52,413 nucleotides of DNA. Origin: an uncultured Oscillibacter sp. (lineage in GTDB: Bacteria; Bacillota; Clostridia; Oscillospirales; Oscillospiraceae). Shown here piece by piece: positions 22,390-29,355 of this stretch (positions are counted from its first letter, which is position 1; every line of letters starts with the position of its first letter). The DNA is taken from contig CATNDJ010000013.1 in the NCBI GenBank assembly GCA_950097265.1, forward strand, positions 7,517-59,929. Direction: 5' to 3'. Under the pieces are notes generated by a model that saw only the letters and a program-made list of their open reading frames with translations, had not been told where the DNA came from and ran no database searches. A program made the position numbers and the translations under genes.

Positions 22390-24000
22390 ATGATAAAGCT
22401 GGAGGGCGTCCGCATCTCCCCCGGGGGCGGCGGGGCGGAGCTCCGGGCCCGGGCGGCGAAGCTGCTGCGCCTCCGCCCGGCGGAGCTCCGGGATGTTCAG
22501 GTCCTTCGCCGCAGCGTGGACGCCCGGGAGGACGTGGCCCTGACCTACACCCTGGCGGTCTCTGTGGAAGACGAGGCCGCCGTCCTCCGGCGCTGCCGGG
22601 GCCGGAAGGCCGGCCCCTGGGTGCCGGGACCGGCCTATCGTCTGCCGGAACCCCTGCCCCCGCCGGAGATTCCGCCGGTGGTGGCGGGCGCGGGCCCCGC
22701 GGGGCTTTTCGCCGCCCTGGTGCTGGCGGAGGCGGGCCAGAGGCCCATACTCCTGGAGCGGGGCCGCCCCGTGGAGGCCCGCCGGGCGGACGTGGAGCGC
22801 TTCTGGTCCTCCGGGGACCTGGACACGGAGTCCAACGTGCAGTTCGGCGAGGGCGGGGCCGGGGCCTTCTCCGACGGGAAGCTGAACACGGGGACCCGGG
22901 ATCTCCGGCACCGCTTTATCCTGGAGCGGCTGGCCGCCTGCGGCGCGCCCCCGGATATACTCATCGACGCCAAGCCCCACGTGGGCACCGACTACCTCCA
23001 CAAAGTCCTTCAGAACCTCCGCCGGGAGCTGACTGCCCTGGGGGCGGACGTCCGCTTCGAGACCCGGCTGGAGGACCTGCGGACGGAAAACGGCGCGCTG
23101 GCGGCCATAGAGATTTCCGGCCCCGCGGGGCGGGAGGCGATCCCCTGCCGGAGCCTGATCCTCTGCCCCGGCCACTCCGCCCGGGACACCTTCGAGATGC
23201 TGTACAAGCGGGGCGTGCCCATGGAGGCCAAGCCCTTTGCCGTGGGCGTGCGCATCGAGCACCGCCAGGCGGACTGCGACGCGGCCCAGTACCGGCGGTA
23301 CGCCGGGCATCCGGGCCTTCCCGCCTCCACGTATAAGCTCTCCTGCCATCTGCCCAATGGGCGGGGCGTGTTCTCCTTCTGCGTCTGCCCCGGCGGGGAG
23401 GTGGTGGCCGCCGCCTCGGAGGCCGGGCGGGTGGTGACCAACGGCATGAGCGAGTTTGCCCGGGACCGGGAGAACATCAACGGGGCCGTCCTGGTGAACG
23501 TCACACCGGAGGACTTCGGCGGGGGCGGGTCCCCCCTGGCGGGGGTGGCGTTTCAGCGGCGGCTGGAGGAGACGGCCTACGCCCTGGGGGGCGGCGGCTA
23601 CCGGGCCCCCGCCCAGCGGGTGGAGGACTTTCTGGCCCGCCGGCCCTCCGCGGGACCGGGGCGGGTCCTGCCCAGCTACCGCCCCGGCGTGACCTGGACG
23701 GATCTCCACGAGTGTCTGCCCCCCTTTGTCTCGGCGGCGCTGGAGGAGGCCCTGCCGCTTTTGGGCCGGAAGCTCCGGGGCTACGACGCGGCCGACGCGG
23801 TGCTCACCGCCGTGGAAAGCCGCAGCTCCTCTCCCGTCCGCATACTCCGGGGGCCGGACGGCCGGTCGGCCCTCCGGGGACTCTACCCCTGCGGGGAGGG
23901 AGCGGGTTACGCCGGGGGCATCCTCTCCGCCGCCGCCGACGGCATGCGGTGCGCCGAGGCGCTGCTGGAACATTCAAGACAAGGAGACGATCTGTCATGA
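22390..24000 (+). CDS. FAD-dependent oxidoreductase (COG2509-type)
   Basis: A 536-residue flavoprotein of the uncharacterised COG2509 FAD-dependent dehydrogenase family. An N-terminal ~90-residue ferredoxin-like domain (MIKLEGVRISPGG, then AKLLRLRP) precedes the FAD-binding motif VVAGAGPAGLFAALVLAEAG near 100-120. Family blocks GEGGAGAFSDGKLNT, GTDYLHKVLQNLR, LILCPGHSARDT and the C-terminal GLYPCGEGAGYAGGILSAAADG follow. Its substrate is not known in any organism I can recall. A TATAAT lies near 22331. The stop overlaps the next start by 3 bases (ATGA), so the two genes are translationally coupled. Confidence 0.88.
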   Translation: MIKLEGVRISPGGGGAELRARAAKLLRLRPAELRDVQVLRRSVDAREDVALTYTLAVSVEDEAAVLRRCRGRKAGPWVPGPAYRLPEPLPPPEIPPVVAGAGPAGLFAALVLAEAGQRPILLERGRPVEARRADVERFWSSGDLDTESNVQFGEGGAGAFSDGKLNTGTRDLRHRFILERLAACGAPPDILIDAKPHVGTDYLHKVLQNLRRELTALGADVRFETRLEDLRTENGALAAIEISGPAGREAIPCRSLILCPGHSARDTFEMLYKRGVPMEAKPFAVGVRIEHRQADCDAAQYRRYAGHPGLPASTYKLSCHLPNGRGVFSFCVCPGGEVVAAASEAGRVVTNGMSEFARDRENINGAVLVNVTPEDFGGGGSPLAGVAFQRRLEETAYALGGGGYRAPAQRVEDFLARRPSAGPGRVLPSYRPGVTWTDLHECLPPFVSAALEEALPLLGRKLRGYDAADAVLTAVESRSSSPVRILRGPDGRSALRGLYPCGEGAGYAGGILSAAADGMRCAEALLEHSRQGDDLS

Positions 24001-24965
24001 GAAATATCTGCGTCTATCAGGAGTTTTTGACCGAGGCCCACAAGGCCCAAATCCGGCGCACGGCGGAGGCCCTGGGTTTCACGCCCCACTTCTTTGCGCT
24101 GGAGCGGTTCGAGGAGGCGAGGGCCTGCCTCCAGGACTGCGAGGTCCTCTACGCCCACGACCCAGAGCTGCTCAGGGAGGCCCCGGCGTCCCTGAAGTGG
24201 TACTGCTGCTCCTACGCCGGGGTGGACCCCTATTGCAAAGACCCGTCCCTCTTCGCCAACCCGGACTGCATGCTGACCAACTCCAACTGCTACGGCGTCA
24301 CCATTGCCGAGCACGTGGTGATGGTGCTGCTGATGCTCCTCCGGCGGATGCCGGAATATGAGGAGGTGGTTCGGAACCGGGGCTGGAGCAACCAGCTTTC
24401 CATCCGGTCCATCCGGGATAACGACTTTACCATCCTGGGCACGGGGAACATCGGCGTGAACGTGGCGGAGCGGCTCCGGGGAATGGGGGCCGCGAAAATC
24501 ACCGGCCTCAGCCGAAGCGGCAGGGAACAGGAGGGCTTCGACGAGGTCCTGCCCATCTCCCGGCTGGACGAGGTTCTGCCCCGGACGGGGAACCTCATCA
24601 TGGCCCTCCCGGGCACGGCGGAGACCTATCACATTTTGAACCGGGAGCGCATCGCCCTGCTGCCCCGGGGAGCCTATGTGGTGAACGTGGGCCGGGGCAC
24701 GGCCGTGGAACAGGAGCCCCTGGCGGAGGCCCTGAACGCCGGGCATTTGGGCGGCGCGGCTCTGGACGTGATGGACCCGGAGCCCCTGCCGGAGGACCAC
24801 CCCCTGTGGACGGCCAGAAATATGATCCTCACCCCCCACGTCTCGGGGAACATGACCCTGGGCTACACCTGCGACCGGAACGTGGAGCTGTTCTGCCGGG
24901 ATCTGGAGAACTACGCCGCCGGGCGGCCCCTGGAGGGCCTGGTGGACCGGACCCGGGGCTATTGA
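23997..24965 (+). CDS. D-isomer-specific 2-hydroxyacid dehydrogenase
   Basis: A 322-residue NAD(P)-dependent dehydrogenase reducing 2-keto acids or oxidising D-2-hydroxyacids. The nucleotide motif ILGTGNIGVNVAERLRG is near residue 145. The catalytic triad is visible as Arg in NVGRGTAVEQ, Glu in DVMDPEPLPEDHPLW and His in LTPHVSGNM. The start ATG 23997 overlaps the upstream stop and has AAGGAGA 9 bases before it. Substrate unknown; the coupling to the FAD protein suggests a shared redox step. A strong hairpin (24976-25000) ends the pair. Confidence 0.9.
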   Translation: MRNICVYQEFLTEAHKAQIRRTAEALGFTPHFFALERFEEARACLQDCEVLYAHDPELLREAPASLKWYCCSYAGVDPYCKDPSLFANPDCMLTNSNCYGVTIAEHVVMVLLMLLRRMPEYEEVVRNRGWSNQLSIRSIRDNDFTILGTGNIGVNVAERLRGMGAAKITGLSRSGREQEGFDEVLPISRLDEVLPRTGNLIMALPGTAETYHILNRERIALLPRGAYVVNVGRGTAVEQEPLAEALNAGHLGGAALDVMDPEPLPEDHPLWTARNMILTPHVSGNMTLGYTCDRNVELFCRDLENYAAGRPLEGLVDRTRGY

Positions 24966-24975
24966 GACAACGAAA

Positions 24976-25000
24976 AAGCGGCCCCGGTCAGGGGCCGCTT
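24976..25000 (+). terminator. hairpin after the 2-hydroxyacid dehydrogenase
   Basis: Perfect 10-bp stem AAGCGGCCCC/GGGGCCGCTT with a GGTCA loop. On the minus strand it is followed by TTTTCG, so it could equally end the micropeptide transcript. Confidence 0.75.
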
Positions 25001-25019
25001 GGCGGGCAGGTTTCATCGT

Positions 25020-25079
25020 TCAGCGGTTCAGGCAAACGGCACCGCCCAGTACGACGATGGAAAACAGCGTGTACAGCAT
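25020..25079 (-). CDS. hydrophobic micropeptide B, 19 aa
   Basis: A 19-residue frame MLYTLFSIVVLGGAVCLNR ending in TGA. A perfect AAGGAGGTG lies 6 bases upstream of the ATG (25086-25094). One hydrophobic stretch with a C-terminal Arg suits a single membrane-inserting helix. It is a clear paralogue of the peptide encoded 40 bases upstream: both share LYTL, LGGA and a Cys near the end. Function is unknown; similarly built peptides in bacteria include type I toxins, holin-like and regulatory membrane peptides. The very strong ribosome binding site and conserved pair argue that it is translated. Confidence 0.65.
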   Translation of the reverse strand: MLYTLFSIVVLGGAVCLNR

Positions 25080-25118
25080 GTGGGGCACCTCCTTCTTTCA
25101 TAAAATCGTTGTGTGGCG

Positions 25119-25184
25119 TCAGCGCTTGATGCAGGCGGCGCCGCCCAGCAGGACCATGAACAGCAGCGTGTACAGAGTGCTCAT
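25119..25184 (-). CDS. hydrophobic micropeptide A, 21 aa
   Basis: A 21-residue frame starting MSTLYTLLFMVLLGGAAC and ending in a basic IKR tail. An AAGGAGGTG site lies 8 bases upstream (25193-25201). It is predicted to be one membrane helix with a positively charged C-terminus. It matches micropeptide B at most positions, and the non-coding strip GGGGCACCTCCTTCT ahead of each gene is also duplicated. The pair thus looks like a tandem duplication kept under selection. It diverges from the AraC gene at 25351. Confidence 0.65.
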   Translation of the reverse strand: MSTLYTLLFMVLLGGAACIKR

Positions 25185-25350
25185 TTCCGGGGCACCTCCT
25201 TCTCTCTTGAGGTTGTATTGATGATACCACGGCCCAGGGGGAAAGACATTCAATATCTTGCCGGGTTTTCCCGGGGAAGGCCCCGGCCCGGGCGGGGCGG
25301 GGCGGCCGGTTTTATAACATCTTGCGCTCCCGGGAGGAAAGGAGGCCCTC

Positions 25351-26226
25351 GTGGCGGACGAACGGATTTTGTGCTTTGTGAAGCGGGAGGCGCCCCCGCT
25401 CTTCCCGGCGGAGGCCATGCCCCGGCTGGCGTATGTGAGCCGGACCCTGCCCTCGGACCGGGCCTACCACAGCATCCTCCACGCCCATCAGGACCTGGCG
25501 GAGATTCTGCTGATCTGCGGAGGCGAGGGCCGCTTCCTGGTGGGGGAGACCTTTTACGAGGTGAAGGCCGGGGACCTGCTGCTGTACAGCAGCGGCGTGG
25601 TCCACGACGAGTTCTCCCATCCGGAAAACGCCATCTCCGCTTACTGCGCGGCCATCGCCGGGCTGCGCCTGCCGGGGCTGCGGGAAAACGCCTTCGTGGC
25701 TGACGGGGCCCCGGCCCTCTTCCACGCGGGGGAGGAGGCGGAGGACCTGCGGCTGCTGATGGACATGATGTACCGCTACCTGCTGGAGGACCGCCCGGGC
25801 TGCGAGATCCTGTGCCGCCACCTGACTCTGGCCCTGCTGAGCCGCATCCTCCAGCTCACCGGGGAGGCCCGGGAGCGGGCCGACGCGGAGCCCAAGACCC
25901 TGGGCCGCCAGGTCCAGGCGTTCATCGACGGGCACTTCAGCGAACCCCTGACCCTCCAGGACATGGGGAAGGCCCTCCACGTCAGCCCTTACTACCTCTC
26001 CCACGTCTTCAAGGAGACCAGCGGCTACTCCCCCACCCAGTACCTCCTCCGCCGCCGGATCGGCGAGGCCCAGAACCTGTTGATTTCCACGGACCTGCCC
26101 ATGGCGAAGATCGCGGAGCAGGTGGGCTTCGAAACGCAGAACTATTTCAACCTCCAGTTTTCCAAGCATGTGGGGATGCCCCCGAAAAAATACCGAGAGT
26201 CCTTCGTGGGAAAGAAAAAGACATAA
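25351..26226 (+). CDS. AraC-family transcriptional regulator
   Basis: A 291-residue regulator. The N-terminal cupin sensor covers about 40-110 (HAHQDLAEILLICGGEGRF, then GDLLLYSSGVVHDEF). Two helix-turn-helix motifs cover about 190-290, with PLTLQDMGKALHVSPYYLSHVFKE and AKIAEQVGFETQNYFNLQFSKHVGMPPKKYRE-type blocks (seen as AEQVGFETQNYFN and GMPPKKYR). The start is GTG 25351 behind AAAGGAGG. It is divergent from the micropeptides and ends at a terminator, so its target could be those or a distant gene. Confidence 0.92.
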   Translation: MADERILCFVKREAPPLFPAEAMPRLAYVSRTLPSDRAYHSILHAHQDLAEILLICGGEGRFLVGETFYEVKAGDLLLYSSGVVHDEFSHPENAISAYCAAIAGLRLPGLRENAFVADGAPALFHAGEEAEDLRLLMDMMYRYLLEDRPGCEILCRHLTLALLSRILQLTGEARERADAEPKTLGRQVQAFIDGHFSEPLTLQDMGKALHVSPYYLSHVFKETSGYSPTQYLLRRRIGEAQNLLISTDLPMAKIAEQVGFETQNYFNLQFSKHVGMPPKKYRESFVGKKKT

Positions 26227-26230
26227 AGAG

Positions 26231-26255
26231 GGCCGGGCGGAATATCCGCCCGGCC
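26231..26255. terminator. bidirectional terminator
   Basis: Perfect 11-bp stem GGCCGGGCGGA/TCCGCCCGGCC with a 3-base loop, between the convergent AraC and MATE genes, followed by TTCTT. Confidence 0.82.
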
Positions 26256-26271
26256 TTCTTCACCATGGATC

Positions 26272-27615
26272 TTATAGGGCCATCGTCTCCCACTTGTGCC
26301 CGTGGAACCGGGGGAGGAAGAAGGCGATGCGCAGAAACCAGTCCGCAAACATGGCCATCCAGATGCCCACCACGCCGAAGCCCAGGAAGCGCCCCAGCAG
26401 CACGCCGAAGCCCACCCGCATGGTCCACATGGAGACGGAGGAGACCACCATGGTAAACCTGGTGTCCCCCGCGGCCCGGAGGGCCTGGGGCAGGGTGAAG
26501 GCCGGGGGCCAGAACAGCATGCCCATAAAGCCGTGCATCCAGACGATTTGACGGGCGTAGTTCTCCGCCTCCGGTGAGACGTTGTAGAGCCGGAGGATCG
26601 TGGGCAGGGCCAGATGCACCAGCAGGATGCAAAGGCCCATGCAGACGTAGGCCGCCTTCATCAGCTTCCTCGTATAGAACCTGGCCTTTTCATAGTCCCC
26701 GGCGCCCACGCACTGGGATACCACCGTCACAATGCCAAGGCCCATGGCGTTGCCGGACACACAGTGGAAGGTGGCCATGGAATTTCCGATGGCGTTGGCG
26801 GCCACGGAGGCGGTGCCCAGGACGGAGACCGTGGAGAGGAGCAGGATTTTGCCAAGCTGAAACATGCTGCTCTCCAGGCCGTTGGTCACGCCGAAGCGGA
26901 GGATGTTCCGCACGATATAGCGGTCGTGCCGGAGGGTCAGCTTTTCCACCTGGAGGGCCAGGCCGGGTCTCCGGAGCAGAATCAGCATGGCCCCCGCTGC
27001 GAAGACCCGGGATACCACCGTGGGGATGGCCACGCCCTCCACCCCCATGCGGAGGCCGAAGATCAAGAGGGCGTTTCCCGCGGCGTTGATGACGTTCATT
27101 ACCAGGGAGACCCACATGGAGATCTTCGAGTTTCCCATGACCCGGAAGAGGGCCGCCCCGGCGCTGTAAACCGCCAGGAAGGGGATGGAGGACTCGACAA
27201 TGAGGTAGTAGGTGCCGGCGTAAGCCGCCACATCCGGCTCCACCTGGCCGAAGACCACGTTCAGCACAAAGCCCTTCCCCAGGTAGAACAGGGCCATAAT
27301 CGCCAGGGACGCCTCCAGCATGAAGAGCAAAAGCTGTTCCCCGGCGTGGCCGGCCTTGTCCCGCTCCCGGCGGCCCAGAAACTGCCCGGCGATGGCCGCG
27401 CCGCCGGTGGCCAGGGCGGCGAAAGCGCCCACCAGCAGCACGTTCACCGTGTCCACCAGGGAGACGGCGGAGATGGCCGCCTCGCCCACCTGGGAGACCA
27501 TGATGGAGTCCAGCAGGCCCACGGTGATGGCCAGAAGCTGCTCGATGACCAGGGGAACAACCAGCCGCCGGAGGTCCCGGTTTGAAAAGTCGATTTGGAT
27601 GGGTTTGGTTTCCAT
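26272..27615 (-). CDS. MATE-family efflux transporter
   Basis: A 447-residue multidrug/toxin extrusion antiporter with about 12 hydrophobic segments in two six-helix halves. The N-terminal PLVIEQLLAITVGLLDSIMVSQVGEAAISAVSL is a typical TM1-loop region (core: GLLDSIMVSQVGEAA). The half-repeat appears again around NGLESSMFQLGKILL, and ALATGGAAIAGQFLG forms the TM2-3 turn. It would export cationic drugs or metabolites using Na+ or H+. It lies 18 bases downstream of an AraC gene on the same strand, its probable regulator. Confidence 0.93.
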   Translation of the reverse strand: METKPIQIDFSNRDLRRLVVPLVIEQLLAITVGLLDSIMVSQVGEAAISAVSLVDTVNVLLVGAFAALATGGAAIAGQFLGRRERDKAGHAGEQLLLFMLEASLAIMALFYLGKGFVLNVVFGQVEPDVAAYAGTYYLIVESSIPFLAVYSAGAALFRVMGNSKISMWVSLVMNVINAAGNALLIFGLRMGVEGVAIPTVVSRVFAAGAMLILLRRPGLALQVEKLTLRHDRYIVRNILRFGVTNGLESSMFQLGKILLLSTVSVLGTASVAANAIGNSMATFHCVSGNAMGLGIVTVVSQCVGAGDYEKARFYTRKLMKAAYVCMGLCILLVHLALPTILRLYNVSPEAENYARQIVWMHGFMGMLFWPPAFTLPQALRAAGDTRFTMVVSSVSMWTMRVGFGVLLGRFLGFGVVGIWMAMFADWFLRIAFFLPRFHGHKWETMAL

Positions 27616-27633
27616 GGGTACTCCTTATCTATT

Positions 27634-28482
27634 CTATCTGAACTCCCGGGGGTTCATGTGGAAGGTGTTTCGGAAGGCCCGGAGGAAGGTGGAGTACTCG
27701 GAAAAGCCCACCTGCTCCGCCGCCTTCATCACCGGCGTCCCCGCCCGGATGAGCTCCCCCGCCCGGAGGAGCCGCTTTTGGCTGATATACTGGTGAATGG
27801 TGTAGCCGGTGACGGCCTTAAATCGGTGCATCAGATAGTAGCGGCTCAGGTAGAACCGCCCTGCCAGGGCGCTGACCGTCAGGTCGGCGTCAAGGTTCCC
27901 GGCGATGTAGCGGAGGATCTCTTCAATCTTGGGGTCCACCCGGTAGCTGTCCGTCTCCTCCTGGGCGGTGCGGTCCCGGAGAATGTCCCGGTTTACGCCG
28001 ATCAAAAGCTGCTGGCAGAGGGTGTCCGCCAGGCGCCCCGCGCCGAATTCCGCGGAGTGCAGGGCCCCCTCCAGCCGCTGGATGGCCCCCATGTACTGGA
28101 GCCGCCGTTCCGCATCCGTCCGCAGCAGGTGGAAGCCCCGGCGGCGGGCGGCGTCAAAGCAGGCGTCCAGGGCCTCGCCGGGGTCGCTCCGGGCGGCCAG
28201 CCAGTCCCGGCCCAGCCAAATCACCACCCGCTCATAGGGCTCCGAGGGGTCGATGACAGGCCGGTGAATCAGGTTGTGCTGGACCAGCAGGATGTCCCAG
28301 GGCTGGAGGAAGTAGGTGACGCCCTCCACCAGGTAGGCCACCTTTCCCCCCAGGAGGAGGATGAGCTTATCGAACTCGTGGTAGTGGTAGTCCACCTTCT
28401 GAGCCCGGCTGTCCTTTAGGTGGAAGAGGCGGAAGTCCTCATTGAGATAGCCCCGCTTGTGGGCGGCCTCCCCGATATTCAC
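27634..28482 (-). CDS. AraC-family transcriptional regulator
   Basis: A 282-residue AraC regulator. The N-terminal cupin covers about 30-100 (YHYHEFDKLILLLGGKVAYL, PWDILLVQHNLIHRP). Two C-terminal helix-turn-helix motifs cover about 185-280, with LTVSALAGRFYLSRYYLMHRFK and the AAEQVGFSEYSTFLRAFR segment. It is directly upstream of, and probably cotranscribed with, the MATE pump, so it likely senses a pump substrate. Its promoter is at 28516-28544. Confidence 0.93.
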   Translation of the reverse strand: MNIGEAAHKRGYLNEDFRLFHLKDSRAQKVDYHYHEFDKLILLLGGKVAYLVEGVTYFLQPWDILLVQHNLIHRPVIDPSEPYERVVIWLGRDWLAARSDPGEALDACFDAARRRGFHLLRTDAERRLQYMGAIQRLEGALHSAEFGAGRLADTLCQQLLIGVNRDILRDRTAQEETDSYRVDPKIEEILRYIAGNLDADLTVSALAGRFYLSRYYLMHRFKAVTGYTIHQYISQKRLLRAGELIRAGTPVMKAAEQVGFSEYSTFLRAFRNTFHMNPREFR

Positions 28483-28515
28483 GGCGTCTTCCCCCTTTCC
28501 CCGTTTGTGACCTCT

Positions 28516-28544
28516 ATCCTAGCGCACTTTTTGCCCCCTCGCAA
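28516..28544 (-). promoter_or_regulatory. promoter of the AraC-MATE operon
   Basis: Minus-strand TTGCGA (28539-28544) and TAGGAT (28516-28521) with a 17-base spacer, 34 bases upstream of the AraC start. The rest of the interval to 28650 holds nothing I recognise. Confidence 0.5.
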
Positions 28545-28652
28545 TCCGAATAACCAACAAACCTGGAAAAAGATTTCCCGTATCTTTGGCGGAAGCGGCA
28601 AAAACCCGGGCCCTGAAAGCAGAAAATTTGGGCAAACGGGTTTCTTGAAATC

Positions 28653-28661
28653 TGCTATAGT
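28653..28661 (+). promoter_or_regulatory. extended -10 promoter for folA
   Basis: TGCTATAGT, an extended -10 element (TG-n-TATAGT), about 87 bases upstream of the folA start. No good -35 box is seen at 16-18 bases. Confidence 0.4.
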
Positions 28662-28747
28662 AATGTGTAAGATATTCCCGCATATGAATAGAACCAAGAC
28701 CCGCCCTTTCGAGAAACGGGTTCCCGAGACTGTACGAGGTGAATATT

Positions 28748-29251
28748 ATGAACGCTTATGTAGTCGCAGACCAGCGCTGGGCCTTTGGGCGGAACGGCGG
28801 CCTGCTGTTCTCCCTGCCCGCGGACCTGAAGCGCTTTCACTCCCTGACCCGGAACGGCACGGTGATCATGGGTCCGGAACGGCTGGAGTTTTTTACGGGC
28901 GGCTCTCCCCTGCCTGAGAGGCGGAACATCATCGTGACCCGGAATCCCGGCGCCCTGCCGGAGGGCGCGGAGGGGGTCGCCTCCCCGGAGAAGGCCCTGG
29001 CCCTCGCCGGCGGGCCGGAGGCCGAGAACCTGTGGATTATCGGCGGCGGCAGCATTTACGCCGCCCTGCTCTCCCGGTGCCGCCGGGTGTACCTTACCCG
29101 GGTGGAGACCCGGGTGGAGGAGTCGGACACCTTCTTCCCCAATCTGGACAAGCTCCCCAACTGGGAGGTCGCCAAGCAGGGGGAGCCCATGGAGGAGGAC
29201 GGCTTGAAGTTCCGCTTCTTCGAGTACGTGAACACGAAGCTGAACGGCTGA
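28748..29251 (+). CDS. folA: dihydrofolate reductase
   Basis: A 167-residue DHFR that regenerates tetrahydrofolate with NADPH. The N-terminal AYVVADQRWAFGRNGGLLFSLPADLKRF has the substrate loop and the acidic residue in LPADLKRFH. VIMGPERLEF replaces the more usual MGRKTWESI. IIVTRNP and WIIGGGSIYAALL are the cofactor-binding segments. I chose ATG 28748, 6 bases after GAGGTG; GTG 28739 lies inside that site. No thymidylate synthase gene is in this window. It is followed by a terminator and then recG. Confidence 0.93.
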   Translation: MNAYVVADQRWAFGRNGGLLFSLPADLKRFHSLTRNGTVIMGPERLEFFTGGSPLPERRNIIVTRNPGALPEGAEGVASPEKALALAGGPEAENLWIIGGGSIYAALLSRCRRVYLTRVETRVEESDTFFPNLDKLPNWEVAKQGEPMEEDGLKFRFFEYVNTKLNG

Positions 29252-29256
29252 ACCCG

Positions 29257-29300
29257 CAAGGGACTTTTGAGAACGCCTGTTCCCGAAAGTCCCTTGTTTT
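29257..29300 (+). terminator. folA terminator
   Basis: Outer stem CAAGGGACTTT/AAAGTCCCTTG with a nested GAAC-gcct-GTTC stem inside, followed by TTTT. The recG -35 box overlaps its 3' arm. Confidence 0.8.
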
Positions 29301-29322
29301 CTGCCCTGCTTCACGGTATAAT
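29294..29322 (+). promoter_or_regulatory. recG promoter
   Basis: TTGTTT (29294-29299) and TATAAT (29317-29322) with a 17-base spacer, 34 bases before the recG start and overlapping the folA terminator. Confidence 0.7.
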
Positions 29323-29355
29323 CAGACGAGAAAAACGGAGGGGAGGGGACGTCCC

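Noticed and set aside
23712-23996. Upstream extension of the 2-hydroxyacid dehydrogenase frame
   Set aside because: It lies inside the FAD-protein gene in another frame and is Gly/Arg/Pro-rich; the ATGA overlap at 23997 is a typical coupled start.
29271-29282. GAAC-gcct-GTTC as a LexA box for recG
   Set aside because: It forms the inner stem of the folA terminator and lies outside the recG -35/-10. About one chance match is expected in this window.
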